Positions 10,130 to 24,000 of a stretch of DNA of 64,000 nucleotides are shown piece after piece. Below the pieces are notes generated by a model. That model was given only the letters and a program-made list of their open reading frames with translations, ran no database searches and had not been told where the DNA came from. Source of the DNA: Pohlia nutans. Taxonomy: Eukaryota; Streptophyta; Bryopsida; Bryales; Mniaceae. Both the position numbers and the translations under genes were made by a program. The stretch is from the NCBI GenBank assembly GCA_022496805.1, contig CM040101.1:27753529-27817528 (forward strand). The letters are read 5' to 3'. Within the stretch, counting starts at the first letter, position 1, and every line of letters starts with the position of its first letter.

Positions 10130-11960
10130 CTTGATTATATGAAGCAAACACCTCTTCACGTTTATTTTATTTTAAACTATTCTCATATAGATTTTATTTT
10201 ATAATTTATAATTTGTGTTTATAATATTTTAATCTTTAAAAAAGAAAAAACCTCTCAACAACTTGTAGGCAGATGTCTGGGACACACTATGTGTTTGTAT
10301 GATACAGTCCTCTAGCTCCTCTTGGTGAACTAACTACATTTTGGTGTACATTTGTGAATTTTTTCTAAAAAGCTAACTTTCAAACCAATTTGAAAATTAT
10401 GTGGCAATGATTCAATGAAAAATGAGTGAACCAACTTTTAGATTTATGTACATATTATCCAAAAAATAAAATCTCAGAATGGTAAAATGTTTTTATGTTG
10501 AAGATTTTGAGCATCAAAACTCCCATTTTAATAAAAAAAATTACCAATTTATGATCACACTTTGAATGTAAATATAGCTCACGTTTGATTCTATATTTAA
10601 AAATCTAAAAATAATCCAACCTGCAAAATTTCATTCTCAAGTACATCAAGAAAAGAAATCCATTAAAAAAAAAATTAAAATAGAGAAACAATTAATTCCT
10701 CCCAAAAATAACACATTTTAAAATTTGAAACTGTAATCAATTCAAAAAAATTTGAAAAAATTAGAAGACATTTTTCTTTACATATTTGAACACTGGAAAA
10801 ATTCATAGCTCAAAAGTCCATCCACAACCCTCTATTCTCCTCTTTTAGAATTTAGAGTGCATGTTATGCATTGTGACAATGCATTAGTTTATCCTTTGTT
10901 TCATCCTCCATTAAAATATAATGCCAAATTTTTAATTTTCTATCAATTTTTATTCTTTTATCGATACAATCCATCCTACCACTTTAGGTTTCACAAAAAA
11001 AAAAAATCTTTCTAAAATGGATTTTTCAAATTCTTAAAATCCTAAAAAGAGTGCACAAGGACAAGAATTCTAGTGGACCGTACCATACAAACACTCCACT
11101 ATGCTATGTCACATGAGTAATTTTATGTTCATTTTAAAATCATAATCACAAGGATTTATTATATTTTGTATGGAAGATGATGAATGGCATTAGTTTGTTT
11201 AATCTAAATGACAAAGTTTATAATGAAAATTACAGTGTGGTGTGTGCAGAGTAGTATTGTGAGCATGATGTGCGGAGGGATGTGATGATGTCTTTATATC
11301 ATGCCAATTGCTAGGTCAAGTCATTCATTGAATGTCATTTCAAGTTGGTAAAGAAAATATAACTTTCAAGACCTAATACCTATATCCACAACAAGTTGTT
11401 AGTTGTAGACCAAAGACGTTTGACATGGTGACACTGTCCATAGCAAGTTGCATATAAAAAGATCCCAAGTGAAACCACAAATTAAAATCCATTTTAAGAA
11501 ACTAAAGATGATAGTTTGGAGTCTTTGAAAAGCCATTTGAATGTCGATTTCTTAATTATACGAGGCAGACACCTCTTTACATTTATTCTATTTTAAATTA
11601 TTCTCATATAGATTTTATTTTGTTATTTATAATTTGTGTTTATAGTATTATAATCTTTCAACAAAATAACCTCTCAACAATTTATAGCCCGATGTTGAGG
11701 ACATACTATACTATGTCACATAAGTCATTTTATATTCATTTTATAATCACGTTTAATCTCAAGGATTTGTTATATTATATTATAGTGATCATGAATGGCA
11801 TTAGCTTGTTTAATCTAAACAACAATCATAATGAGAATTAGTGAATTACGCTGCGGTGCGTGCGGAGTAGTATTGCAAGTGTGATGTGAGGAAGGACGTA
11901 ATGATGTTTTTACATCGTGCCAAGTGCTAGGTTGGGTGAGTCATTGAATGTCATTTCAAG
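10130..11960. repeat. Direct duplication of about 0.45 kb units, one interrupted
   Basis: The unit at 10130-11370 and the unit at 11550-11960 share CTCATATAGATTTTATTTT, TTATAATTTGTGTTTATA, AACCTCTCAACAA, CTATGTCACAT and a GAATGGCATTAG-TTGTTTAATC block. The first copy is about 800 bp longer because of an inserted element. The second copy preserves the empty site. Confidence 0.75.
10292..11096. mobile_element. TIR element with 7-8 bp target duplication, hAT-like
   Basis: The left end TGTTTGTATGATACAGTCC and the right end GGACCGTACCATACAAACA are inverted repeats of each other. CACTATG flanks both sides (10285-10291 and 11097-11103). The duplicated locus at about 11690-11720 lacks the insert. 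The 7-8 bp target repeat suits hAT elements. I see no transposase, only AT-rich filler. Confidence 0.65.
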
Positions 11961-13271
11961 TTGGTCAAAGACACATGACTTTCAAGGTATAATGCCTTAC
12001 ATTCATAGCAAGTTGGATTTCAAGAGCGCCAATTTTCACGGCAAAGTTGCATTTCAAAATAGTTCAACAGTCATAAAAAAATGTATACAATCAAAGAGGC
12101 CTGACTTAACAACATCCATAAGAAATTGCATATTGTGAAAGTGTAAACTAAAACTAAAATCATTAGTATTGTAGAAGTGCAAAGTAAATAAACCGCATGA
12201 AAATGACAACATAAGAGCTCTATATGATCATGGTACGTTTCTCAATAAGTGACAAATGAGAGCTTTATGTGACGTTGAAATGGACATAACGTCCATTTGT
12301 ATGTTTGTCATTTATAAAACCTTGAATACAAATTAAGAAGATCTAACAAAATTTTGGGTTAAATCTTGTTGAAGAGCAAATGTTGAAAAATCCATTCCTA
12401 AAAATGTAAAGTGGGGTGGTTTTGTACTAGCAGACAATTTTGTTGGTGACTGACAAAGAGACAAGAATTTGCCTATGTCCGTCATTTTTTAATATCAAAA
12501 CTACTATGGTGATTGCAGATAAACAAAAAAAAAACAAATAAATATGGCAGAAGCTATTACCTAGGAACAAATTAGCAATGCTTAGTACATATATTAGAAA
12601 TTAGTCCTAAAGTAATAGAAGATGAATTTGGAACATTGGAATATGCATGGAAGGGGTAAAAAATTAGGGCTATCATAAACGAGAGACTAACTTCATGAAC
12701 GTCATGTCATCTCCAACATGTGTTTTAGCCTTTTAGATACCAACCAAACCACATAACCATTTCTTTTTGGGATAAAAAAACCTAGTTCTTGATTTTAAAA
12801 ATGCAAAAGAGTCTAACTTAAAAAAGTTTCTTTAACTATTTCTTTTATTCCAGTGATGGCTTTAGATCGGAGTGGGTTTAGAAAATGTTATTGATCACTA
12901 TAGGTTCCACTTGTGCATTCCCAACATCTATAATGTCTATAAGCGAGCCGGCGAGCCGTCAATGGATAGTTCTAATAGTTCTAAGGTAGGGTGTAACCTT
13001 TCTATGATGTAACCTAGCCTTTCACATCCTTGGATGGTCTTCCCATGATTGTTCTATTTTGTTCCTGAAGATCCATTATGTGAAGTCATCTAACCTTTTG
13101 TGTCTTTTCAATTTCATGGCCTTTCATGTGTGGAGAGAAAGAAAGAGCTAATTTATAAAGTGGTAATTCACGTTTATAATTATAATTTTGATTTTTTTAT
13201 AAATAGTCATTAACACCATGTATACAATTGATATTTCTTCACTAGTAGTGCGGATAGAAGCGAAGCCTTCG

Positions 13272-13275
<4 letters not shown>
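11961..13275. other. AT-rich intergenic DNA
   Basis: No coding exon, RNA gene or defined repeat could be supported. Confidence 0.4.

Positions 13276-13340
<65 letters not shown>
13276..13340. repeat. (TA)n microsatellite
   Basis: An uninterrupted TA run of about 32 units. Confidence 0.95.
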
Positions 13341-13342
<2 letters not shown>

Positions 13343-14267
13343 TTGAATGCCTAAGCATTTTGATTAAAAGGAAGAATGCAATTACATGTTATGTTTACAA
13401 ATTTTTCCAACTTAAGTTGTAAAGAAAGATTGTAGTGAAAGATCGAGACTTGACAATTTTGTTTTACATAAAATTTTGCAACTCTAGAATATAGATACTC
13501 TTAGAATGAAAAGTCATCACAATTAAACAATATCTTATGAATATATAGATAGTAGAAGTTTCGCCAACTATTGGAAAAGTTTATATTAATGCATTCATAT
13601 CTTACTTCATATTGATCAATTCAAAGTTGTAATGAAACTCAAAAACCTATAGTACGAGCCAAAAAAATTCTTTTGACTGCCAAATGGAAGAACCACCTAC
13701 TTAGTAAGCACATGACATTTACATTTGATAGCCAAAAGAAAAAACACAAGATATCATTTTGGCTCAATAACATATGAAAACAATATCTTTCCAAAAAAAA
13801 AATGCGTGGATAACTGTGAGAACATCCCCTAAACACCATGAAGGTACATTCTATTGGAGGTTACTAAGTATTTTTGTTTTTTGTTTTTTGTTTTTTATGA
13901 TATTTTTGACATGATAATAATAAACATTTCATATGTTGCAAGTAACATATGTTGATATGCATATACATTTTTTAATCTAAAAGTGTCTAAAGATGATTTT
14001 GAGCATGACTGTTTCCTATTATTGATTCCTAATTGTATGAAGGTTTAGGATAAAATTTAAATGTATCACAATTGGCTTGACCTGTGTCGGCCACCAGCAC
14101 ATGAACAATTTCAAAATAAATTTCAAAATTTCAAAAAACCTAATGTATTTATAATCGTCATTTTTTCCAAAGAACAACATTGAGGTTTAAAATTGGTATT
14201 TTGAATAATCTTTAAAATGATTTTTGAAATAACCTTTGAAATGATTTTGAAATGATTTATTACTTAA
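13341..14267. other. AT-rich intergenic DNA
   Basis: It contains a short TTTTTTG repeat near 13875-13895. Nothing else is recognised. Confidence 0.4.
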
Positions 14268-14687
14268 CGTCTAAAGGACCGTGGGTTTTTTTTGCATTTC
14301 AACATCACTTTCACCTCTTTCTATTCATTTTCTTGTGAATAAATTTTTTCTCTTAATAAAAAATATCTTATACTTAGATACCGTATAAAAATTTACCATG
14401 CACTCTCCTAGTAATCTAAAACAAGATCCTACAGTTAAAGTTGAAAAATAATAATTTCTAAGGTTTATTTTTAGCCCTGCCCGCACTGCCCATTTTTCCA
14501 AAAAAACCTCTTTTGCTCCATAACTTCCATTTAAAAATTTGGAATCAAAAAATAATTAGATCCCCATTTTTGTATTGATATACCAAATTCCCATAATTTA
14601 TTTCAAATAAAAAAAATAAAAATTGACACTGTGGGAACCTACCCAAACATTGAAATGTCCTAGTTAAGACACTTGGTCCTTTAGGGG
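14268..14687. mobile_element. TTAA-flanked MITE, family C, copy 2
   Basis: Intact TTAA lies at 14264-14267 and 14688-14691. The ends are CGTCTAAAGGACC and GGTCCTTTAGGGG. It shares its left interior with 785-1339. It is 420 bp long and non-coding. Confidence 0.8.
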
Positions 14688-14691
14688 TTAA

Positions 14692-15657
14692 GAAGATATT
14701 TAGCCTTTGAAATAACTCTTGAAATGACATTTGAAATAACTTTGAAACCTCGTAGGTTTCAAACAACAATCATTTATTTCATATTATTTATCATATTATT
14801 TATCAAATAATCAAATAACCAAATAATCATTTATTTCAAGTATAAATTGTCGTGGCTCTACAAACACACAAAAAACACCCTTATCCTTTATTATATAAAT
14901 ACATGACTTTTGCAACTTTTAAAAGTTGATGCTTAAAATGATGTTAAGCACGATGATATGAAATTTTTTGTATACTTGAATTTGAATTATAGATTCTAGT
15001 AAAATCCATTTAGAAGCATTTAACCTTAAAAATTCATCAAAAATTAATCTATTAATTTTAAATAACAAATTTTCATATAATATACCAAAATTTTGAGAGT
15101 GTGAATATGGTACAATAGGCTTACTAAATTTCTTTTTTGATGTGTTCTATATATCATAAAACTCATTATATTTAGTAAAAACAATTTAGACATGGGCACT
15201 TTTTCATTTTTCATCACTTGGAAAAGCATGTAGTGGAATTTCTAATTGTGTAAATGCAAAGCAAACTTGATTTTGGTTCTAAGAATACCATACAGTACAT
15301 AGTTTCATGGAACCTTCTATATGAATGAAAACAAAGTTCAAAAGGATAAATAGGACTTATATGCCTTTAAAAGCTTGTAAAGATTGAAGTACCTAAATTT
15401 GTGTTCGATCTTGTTGGCACTTGAAAGAAGATTTCAAGTCATTTTAGCATGTATAATTTGTTTAGACCGTGTTCAATTTAGGAAAAAATATTAGGACAAG
15501 ATTTGAATAAAGATCGCAATTAGATGTAGATAGTTTAATGAATTGTAAATTATACTTGAAATTAGAAAGACACTCCAAAAGTTAAAAGCTTTAAAAGACA
15601 GCTACAACCTACAAAAATTGTTATTTCAACCACTTTGATCAGAAATTATTCACCACA

Positions 15658-15688
<31 letters not shown>

Positions 15689-18013
15689 TCTTTCTTCATA
15701 GGTATGATGTAAATAGTATATGGGTGCAATTTTTAGAACTTTATTTTCATCTATTTTGAGAGGTTTACAAAAACACAACTCAAAATTTACTAAATTAATA
15801 TTTGTCTTTTAAAGGTTAAGGTGGGGTATCTAAGTTTGTTGATGATGAATGTGAAATATTGATACATTGGATTTACTAGGATCACGAAAGTACCAACTAT
15901 GTTGTAAAGTGTGGTGGCCACCATCTTTAGAAGTCAATTTAATCCCTCAATGCTCAAGCATTCACCATGTGAAAAACAAATGTTTTGGGAAATACACTTC
16001 TTTCAATTAATATTTATTAATTATCCCCAAAGATTTTTGCTCCATTTTTTTCAAATAACACTACAAAACTGACATTTTTAATGCTTTAAAAAATGTTTTT
16101 TTCTCAATTTGAATCTATGAGATCTGACACTGCACTCCTATAAGAATGTGTAAAGTAAAATTCAAATCATTTGACCTCATCAATTGCAAGATATTAGAGT
16201 TTAAAGTAGAATAAAAAAAAATCTTTTTTCTTTTCATTTTTACCTTTTATGACAACCTCAATTGACTTTGATGCCTGTTGGTGAATTAGCGTGAAATTTG
16301 TGCACTATGCAAAGTTGTGGAAAAAGTTATTTAGAGTAGATATTATGTTAGGTACTTGTATACCAATTTTCAAAGTAAACAATAAAAAGAGTATAGCATA
16401 TACTAAATTTGTATACAATGAGAGGAAGTACAAAAAATGCCAAATTGCTTGTGATTTTTGTGTGAATTAAAATTTTCATAGTTTTTTGATCTAAATGGTC
16501 AATACAAAGATTTCAACTTTCTATAGAAGTAAATTTTTAAAAAATAAAAAATAAAAAAACGAAAAACCTCTAATTTCTAAGGCTAATAGTTCAAAGAACA
16601 TTGTGTAATGTATTATGTAGAGAATTATTTTGTGTGTGCCAAAATAATTATTGTTTTGGATATGGTATATACCTCCACTACTCTTGAAATTTGAAACTTG
16701 GTAGGCAAGTACCTAACCTCATCTTTTATGTAAAAAGTTTAAACCGTCATTTTTCTAGTACAAAAAGTTCCAACAAGGTGCAAAAGAACTTATTTTTCTA
16801 CTTCAAATGCTTATATCTTGCAATCTAAGCGGTCAAGTGTCATGAATTATTTTCCACACATTCTTGTAGTAGTTTAGTACAAGATCCTATAGTTGGAAAT
16901 GGATTTTTTTATAAGTTTGTAATTTTTTTTGGCATAAAAAAATGGAAATTTTGAGTGTTCGTAGGTGAAACATAATTATGATTCTTTTGGGATTAAACCC
17001 TATCCTAAATGCTTGTAGAGGTTTCTATGCACAGCATTGGACCCACACCATCAAACTCATTAAATTGGCAATAATTCAAAATATGGGCACTTTTTCACTA
17101 TCCTGTGTATAAATTTAGATTTGTACGATCTTAGTATTTAAGTTTTGTCCACTTGAATCTATGGAATATTCCAATTTTGGTGTAGACATCAACGTTAAAA
17201 ATTTGGTCGTCTACATCTGTGAATCAAGTGCTTCGAAACGCAATTGCCAAGCCCAAAAGATCTTCAATTCTAAAACACCATAGACAAACACTACTTCAAA
17301 TTGACGAGCAAATTGGTGCTACAGGCTTAAAAGTCCATCAAATTGAGAACCATAGAGTGCAATAGAAAGCTCATACATTTTTCTTTTTAGTTTTCAGTTA
17401 CATGAACTTAAGTCAACGTAGACGTTCCTTCTATGGCAACCACCATTTTTTTTTTGGCTATATTTCGCTAGATTTCTCTACAAACTATGGCATTTCTCTT
17501 TTGTTAAACCCATGGTCCTCATATAGAAGATTAGAAGGCGAAACCCTAACATGGCATCATTCATTCCTCTCTGGCATGAGTTTATTGGGAGCTCTCTTTG
17601 TGTGATATCACATTTTCTAGTTACTATAGAACCTAGGGTTTTAAGGAAAAATTGGGAATTTGTAGAAACTTTTCGCCAGATTTTTTCTATATTCTTTGTG
17701 AAGATAGCCAAATTTTGTGAAGAAAACTACGGTAGACATGCTAATAACCGTACACTGCCAATCACCGTGATCTTCAATGCAAATAAAACAATCAACAAGG
17801 TGCACGGAACTGTGCCAAAGGTGAACGGTAATCAGCGTGTCGATCTAAGACACCAAAAATAGGAAGAAATACTATGATCATAAGCTAATTAAAACTTTCG
17901 CCAGATATTAAGTCTTTCTCAAATATTTTTACGTCGTCAGTTAGGCTTCGATCAAGAAGAAAGTCACAGAAAAATAACTGATGGCAAACGTCCATATCTT
18001 AACGTACTGCCGG
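14692..18013. other. AT-rich intergenic DNA with an (AAT)n run
   Basis: An (AAT)n microsatellite occupies 15658-15686. An open frame of about 100 codons at 17551-17862 has no recognisable homology, so I do not call it a gene. Nothing else is supported. Confidence 0.4.
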
Positions 18014-18042
18014 GTACTGTACTGTAGAGTACAGTACAGTAC
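18014..18042. repeat. Perfect 13-bp GTAC-rich palindrome
   Basis: GTACTGTACTGTA, a 3-nt GAG loop, then TACAGTACAGTAC. It carries repeated GTAC cores. GTAC is the core bound by plant SBP-box proteins. The surrounding kilobase is richer in GC than its neighbours, but no adjacent gene is recognised. Confidence 0.8.
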
Positions 18043-20194
18043 GTGGAGGAGTCCAATGTATACCATGGAAGTCAAAGCATGGCAACCCCAAATCCCGAAT
18101 GCAACTGAGTGCCCAGAATATATAGTTACGAGTTACGGAACAGATGTCAACTTGCAGGGCTCAGTGAGAGTGATTGAAAAGCAGTAAAGCTGAGTGAGGT
18201 CTACTGAGCATCTGACACTCACTGCGATTGATGTGCATTGCATGATAATAAGTTGAATTATTATTATGTGAGTGTGCATAAATTATTTATATTGCTGGCT
18301 GAGGAAGGACGCAATGGACAATGCTGCTCGCTGTCCCCGAACTTGAATTGACTGTACCACTAATTAACAGGCCGTGTAAATACCAGTCTATGTCGTTCAT
18401 GGCACGTCTTGGAGAGTGAGTCCGCACAAATCTAATCGATACTCAGTGAGCCTCTGAGCGTCGGTCACTCTGCTGCAGGCCTGCAATCAGTGAGTCCGGC
18501 CCATGCATGGCGCAGGCAGGTCACGTCGCATGGCCGTCGCCTTCCTTCGTTTCCATCTTGAATGTCCATGCAAATCTTGATTCATGAATTCATTCGCCGA
18601 TTGGATTCTGCTATCCTTCTATCAATCAGAATCAGCCTCTGCCACGGATCGCTTGAATGTGTTTAATTTCGACTACTTGAAGTTAGAGATTTTCAATTCC
18701 GTCTAATTTCACATGTTGGTTCCTCGTTGAATCACACATTTAAGCTAACTGTGCAACAAGTGCCCAACTGTTCCTCATGTCAGTCTGCTCCTTCACTATC
18801 CCCACTATTAGTTTGCTTCGAAGCGTTTTTTAAACATTCAAGCTAATAAACTAAACACATTCAAGTGAATATAGTCTATTACAGTAATATCATCATTAGA
18901 GATCAATATTTACACAAACCTTTTGGAATACTCTCTTTATTAAGCAAACATGGTCGCTCTACTAAGCGGCATGTCCGAGTACCAACAGATTGAAAGACCA
19001 GAGCTCCCACCCTTACGCTAGTATTATCCTTACACACAAGAGACACAAAACAAAACATACTTAGCAAGAACCTAAGTACACTACATTAGATCAAGAGACG
19101 ATCGCTAGGTGCAGTCAACACAATTTGTTCGACATATGAAGTACAATCGATGGATGAAATTGTATTCATGAATGTTCACAAACTCAATATGCTCCCATCA
19201 CTCCTCTGCCCAAGAAAACCTCTCTTAGGTCTATCCATCTAAATGTCTCTCATAAAATGCGTTAATTTTGGACCTTGGATCTTGATAAAGGATTTCAACA
19301 CATCTTGGCATAGTAGGGTTGTCATGTCTAACACACTTTTTGAACTTGACATTGTATTAGACAAGTGTCAAAAGTATGTTAAACGACTTGGATGAAATAT
19401 TCCCAAAAATCCAAGAATATTTTAGAATATCTCATGTATATTCTAAGAATATGTTTTTTTAGGAGACGTGTTTGACACTTTGTTTAGTGGTTGAGTAAGA
19501 CAACCATGTTGGCATGTATGAATAAACTACGATATAATTTCAAACTGTTGATTATAGGTGTATTGTCTCACCCTTTCATCTGACTACCTTTATTCCAAAT
19601 ATATATTGAAGTGATATAGTTTGAATGTGTGACATGTGTGCCACAATCAATGATAGTGAAGCAAATAGTGATTCATGAGCGTGATGTTACATATACAAAC
19701 TTTTGTATGGTTTAGCTCATTGAGATAACACTAATACAACACTTCATATGAACTAATATCACAAGTGGATATCAATATGCTGCAACTTTCCTACTTCATT
19801 AGTATATTAAACCTGTAAGTTCCTATTCCTAAAATACAAATTGCTATCACTTATACTCTATAACTCTTACTAGGATGACCAAAGTTCACTTCCACCAAGT
19901 GAACCTAAACAATGTGCACCATGTGCCAAGTATTTTTCAACTACAAATGTATTTTCAAAATGTTAAGTGTAAAACAAAGTCCATCCTATATATAATAGAT
20001 AGTATAGTTCCTATACCTTCTCTTGGCTCTATCCCATGGCTTTGGAGTCACTAGAGTCTTAAACAAATGTAATCTTGATTCTTGTGAAGTCGTTGAAAGG
20101 AACTAGAGTTCTTGTGACAAATGTGCAAGATATTCCACAGAATCATTTTAGAAATCATATTGAAGATGTATGAGTGAATTGACCTTTGGGTTTC
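18043..20194. other. Intergenic DNA, locally GC-richer
   Basis: The stretch 18043-18640 has a base composition more like gene flanks than the repeats around it, but I find no reading frame with homology. The rest appears to be decayed repeat DNA. Confidence 0.35.
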
Positions 20195-20440
20195 ATATTC
20201 AAACCATTGTACATTTTACACAAGTATCTGTTGGGGTTGCTTCTGGGGAAGGGTCGCAATTGTGGGATTGCTTTGGAGAAGGGTCACAATTGTGGGGTTG
20301 CTTTCGGGGTCAATTTCATTGTTCCCATACATAAATCATTATACATTTTAGGCATATTCAAACCATTGTACATTTTACACAAGGATCTTTTGGGGTTGCT
20401 TTCGGAATCTGACTCACAATTGTGGGAAACAGTTTAGCTG
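20195..20440. repeat. Nested direct repeats
   Basis: A block TTCAAACCATTGTACATTTT recurs about 160 bp apart (20198 and 20358). Between the copies, a unit of about 31 bp around GAAGGGTCRCAATTGTGGG occurs twice in tandem. Confidence 0.7.
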
Positions 20441-21087
20441 CAGTGTTAGAGAGCATTATATGTTCGTCCACCATGGGGACACAGTACGAGCATTATACAT
20501 TTTACGCAAGGATCTAAGGGGGTAAGGTCACAATGCTGTGTACATACCTTATGGACTCCTCATGACTGCAGCAACAGAAGTAGTCGGTATCTCTAACTCA
20601 GGATAAGACTCACGCGTCGTTATTATGCCTTCGTGTTCTCTAGAAGATCACAGTGGCCACCAGAATCATACGTCGCAATATTTCTTTCAATTTTGTAATC
20701 ACTGACAACAGTGCATAAAGGAAGATGCAGATGGAGATTTCATCCACTGAAAAGTGTCCGAAATATACCGCATAGTGCTAAATCCATCAGATTTTCAAGC
20801 ATCAAATCCATTTGCCAGGAGGAAGGTTAAATATAACTCCTGCTCTAAAGCTGCACTGAGATAAAGTCATACCCTCTAAGTTTTCACTTAAATAGACTGA
20901 TAACTACAACTCTAAATCGGAAGTCATATTGCACATATGATCTTCCGGTTCCTAAATTTTACATAGTCACGACCTGAAACACTTGAGAAAGGAGTAGCAT
21001 ACACAGGGAAAGGATGCAGACCCCATGAGTAAGAGTGCAACAAAAGTGCCCCAGACTAATAGGCCCAAGCAGTCTATTTATCCACAT

Positions 21088-24000
21088 CTAATCAGCATCA
21101 CCCAAGCCATCGCTCCCATCTCCTCTTTTGTGTATAAGTGCATAATTAGGGCCAGCTGGCTTGCCTTGCTGTCCAGCTAGTTCAGCATTCCGTCGCAAAA
21201 CAGCGCCAGGTGATGGATACGGTCTTTGTTGAAATAATGGCCCCTGGAAACAGATGAAATAAAAATCCATGAGCTGAAGGCAATAAACCACGGGCAACCA
21301 CATATACTGAAACAGAGTTCCTTCACCTGCCCTAACGTGTAACATAACTGAAAGTATGAATATTGATACGTCCCAAACATCTGCAATTCAACCATAAGCA
21401 GAAGGAAAGTCTGCATAAAATGGAGAATGAAATAGATTCTCATTCTTCACTGAAGACTTCGAAGTTATCTCATATCAACCGCTTGTTACTTCACAATAGA
21501 GTGCTGAAAGACTTACTGTGGCGGTAGTATCAGCTGCTTTAGGTTGCTGTCCCTTGAGACCGATTCCCCTGTAACATTACCAAACCAAACACAAAAGATT
21601 CCGTGAATAAGGACTGGCAACTGCTCATTAAAAAAATCACTCCCAGAGAAGACTCAATTACTGTGATAAAATTGCATTCACCTCTAAACTTACCTACCGT
21701 AACAGTAAAGATGTCAAACTCAACCGGCAAGTACAAAATCCAACAAACTTGTGAACTCATAACTAATTGCGTATCTCTAGCTTGACTCCCCACTTTAAAT
21801 ATCGTAAAACAGAATGGAAAATAAACTGAAAATAACATTATATTATATTATATTATATACAAAATAAAATGAAAAATAAAATGACAGTTACATTCTGAGA
21901 ATACGGCTTTCAGTGCTAGGACTTACCAGCCACCACGAGGTGCATCTGAGTAAGAGCTTGGGTCCATAGGGTCAAGAACATCACTATCCGCAGGACCTCT
22001 TTTCCTTGGATCCCTTTTGTTCACCTTCACAATAGGTGGCTTCAAACCCAGCCTGTATTCAAAACAACATTTTTTTAGATCCACAGAGAATGCAGACTAA
22101 TACAAATATTAGTCTCAGAATCCCAGTATCAAGTAGGAATATTTACTGTACAGAAATCTAAGATAGTCCAGCTCAAAGCAACTTATACGCCGCCGTTATC
22201 TAAACCCCATCACAGCAAGTGGCGAAGCCTTTTACAAGAGATGATTGTAAATACTTTTGCTTTGGGTCCTTCTTCACAACATCAACTCCCACTGCTGCTG
22301 CGATGTCTGCCTGCCACTTGTGCTTGAATTCCAGTTCATGCTCTTCTGCATCCTCAACTCCTTCGATCGCATTAGCAGCAGCTGCCGCTGCTGCTGAACG
22401 TTTTGCACCAGGTGAAACATGTTGTGGGGGAACCGGGATATTGAAAACTCTGTTCGAACACAGTCACTAAGCCTTACTCTCATTCTTTTACCATTGAGTC
22501 AACATGCACACGTTATGAAAATTGCCCTCGAAGAGGCTACCATGGATCTGGTTTTTTGCTGATGAACATAGACGTTGAACATTTTCAGTCTGTAGAGGTA
22601 AAGATCAGAGCATCTAACCACCAATTTAGGTGTTCATTGATCTACCTTTGACTCTTAATAAGAGAGGTCCAACACTCTAGAATTGCAATTAAATGTGAAT
22701 GAACAAACCAAAATCTGCCACAGCCGAAAGTAACAGTGGTATGCATGGAAAGACCCACCTGGTACAATGATTACAGTAGCCCCAGGCCTGTACAAGTCCT
22801 CGACCCCATCCTTGACAACCTAAGCACTTTTTAAATTTTGAGCCATTGATTGCAGCTGAGGATACATCGCCATTGCCAGTTGAAGAATGGTTCTCAGAAC
22901 TACCCTCTGCAGCAGTTCGAGCAGCTCCCCTAGGCCTCTCCCAACTGGTTTCATTTGTCTTCGTGTTGTAATAGTACTTTTGACCTGCCATGAAGAATAA
23001 GCAATCAGGTCCCAAACACCAACAAGAATTCAGTTATGTATTGTGCACACATATCATAGCTGAGATGACAACAGGCTTTACGTAATTGTAGCTTGTCCTA
23101 ACTATTGATGTGGAGGAAAAATTGTGAATTAATTTACTGACAGAAATTTCTACTTCCTTTTACCATCCAAGGACTAAATAACCTAAAGATCTCCCTTTAC
23201 CTGGCAACGAATGCAAAGAGAATCTCTTCCTAAGCAGAAATGAAACAACATGAAATCAACTGCACAAGATACATAAGCAATGGATAGAGGGCCCCACAAA
23301 CCACAATGTACAACGAACTCTAGTATAATCGCATTGAATATACCACTTTGCAGTTCGACAATATGTTGAATAGATCAGAAAGGTAAACTTAAAGGTATCC
23401 AAAGGTAAAAAGAACCAAAGGAAGTATATAAAAGCCTACTGCAAAAGAAGAGATTCAGTTTTTTAGCACCTGAATCAAACATACGGTGTGGGGCAAGAAT
23501 CGACACAAACACTTGCAGGACAGACTCTAGAGAATACCTGAAGTGGAATCCGTGGCCTCTTGCCAATCTGGAAGCAGCTGAGATAGAGAAGGTGGAGGGG
23601 GTGGTGGAGGAAGCAGCGCTTTCGACACCGGACGTTCCCATTGGCTCTTCCCTGTAGACTGGTTGTAGTAGTAAGTAACCCCACTTTCCGGATCCTTCCC
23701 TTCCACCTGGAAAAACATCATTTTGTCAAGAAAACATCCAGGTTCACTGAAATCATGTGGTGGAACCAATAGTACATCAGAAATAGAACGAGTGAAGCAA
23801 AATTTATTCAAAAGAAAAATCCCATCCAGCACAATTTTGTTACAAAGAAGCCAATAGTGAACACTAATAGAAGGCTACCAGAGATACTCCACTCCACAAT
23901 TAACTACGTCCGGAAAGCATTACTAAAGGCAGTCGATTCAAGATGATCTGTCATTTTTTGAGAATGTAGCAATTACATACCCAGCCTGGAGGCAGCGCAT

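Noticed and set aside
13276..13340. TA runs (also 43521-43597 and 63511-63552) as replication or matrix-attachment signals
   Set aside because: They are simple microsatellites. Nothing in the sequence supports a specific function.
17551..17862. Open frame of 103 codons as a gene
   Set aside because: No recognisable domain, no codon or splice context, and a likely chance frame in AT-rich DNA.
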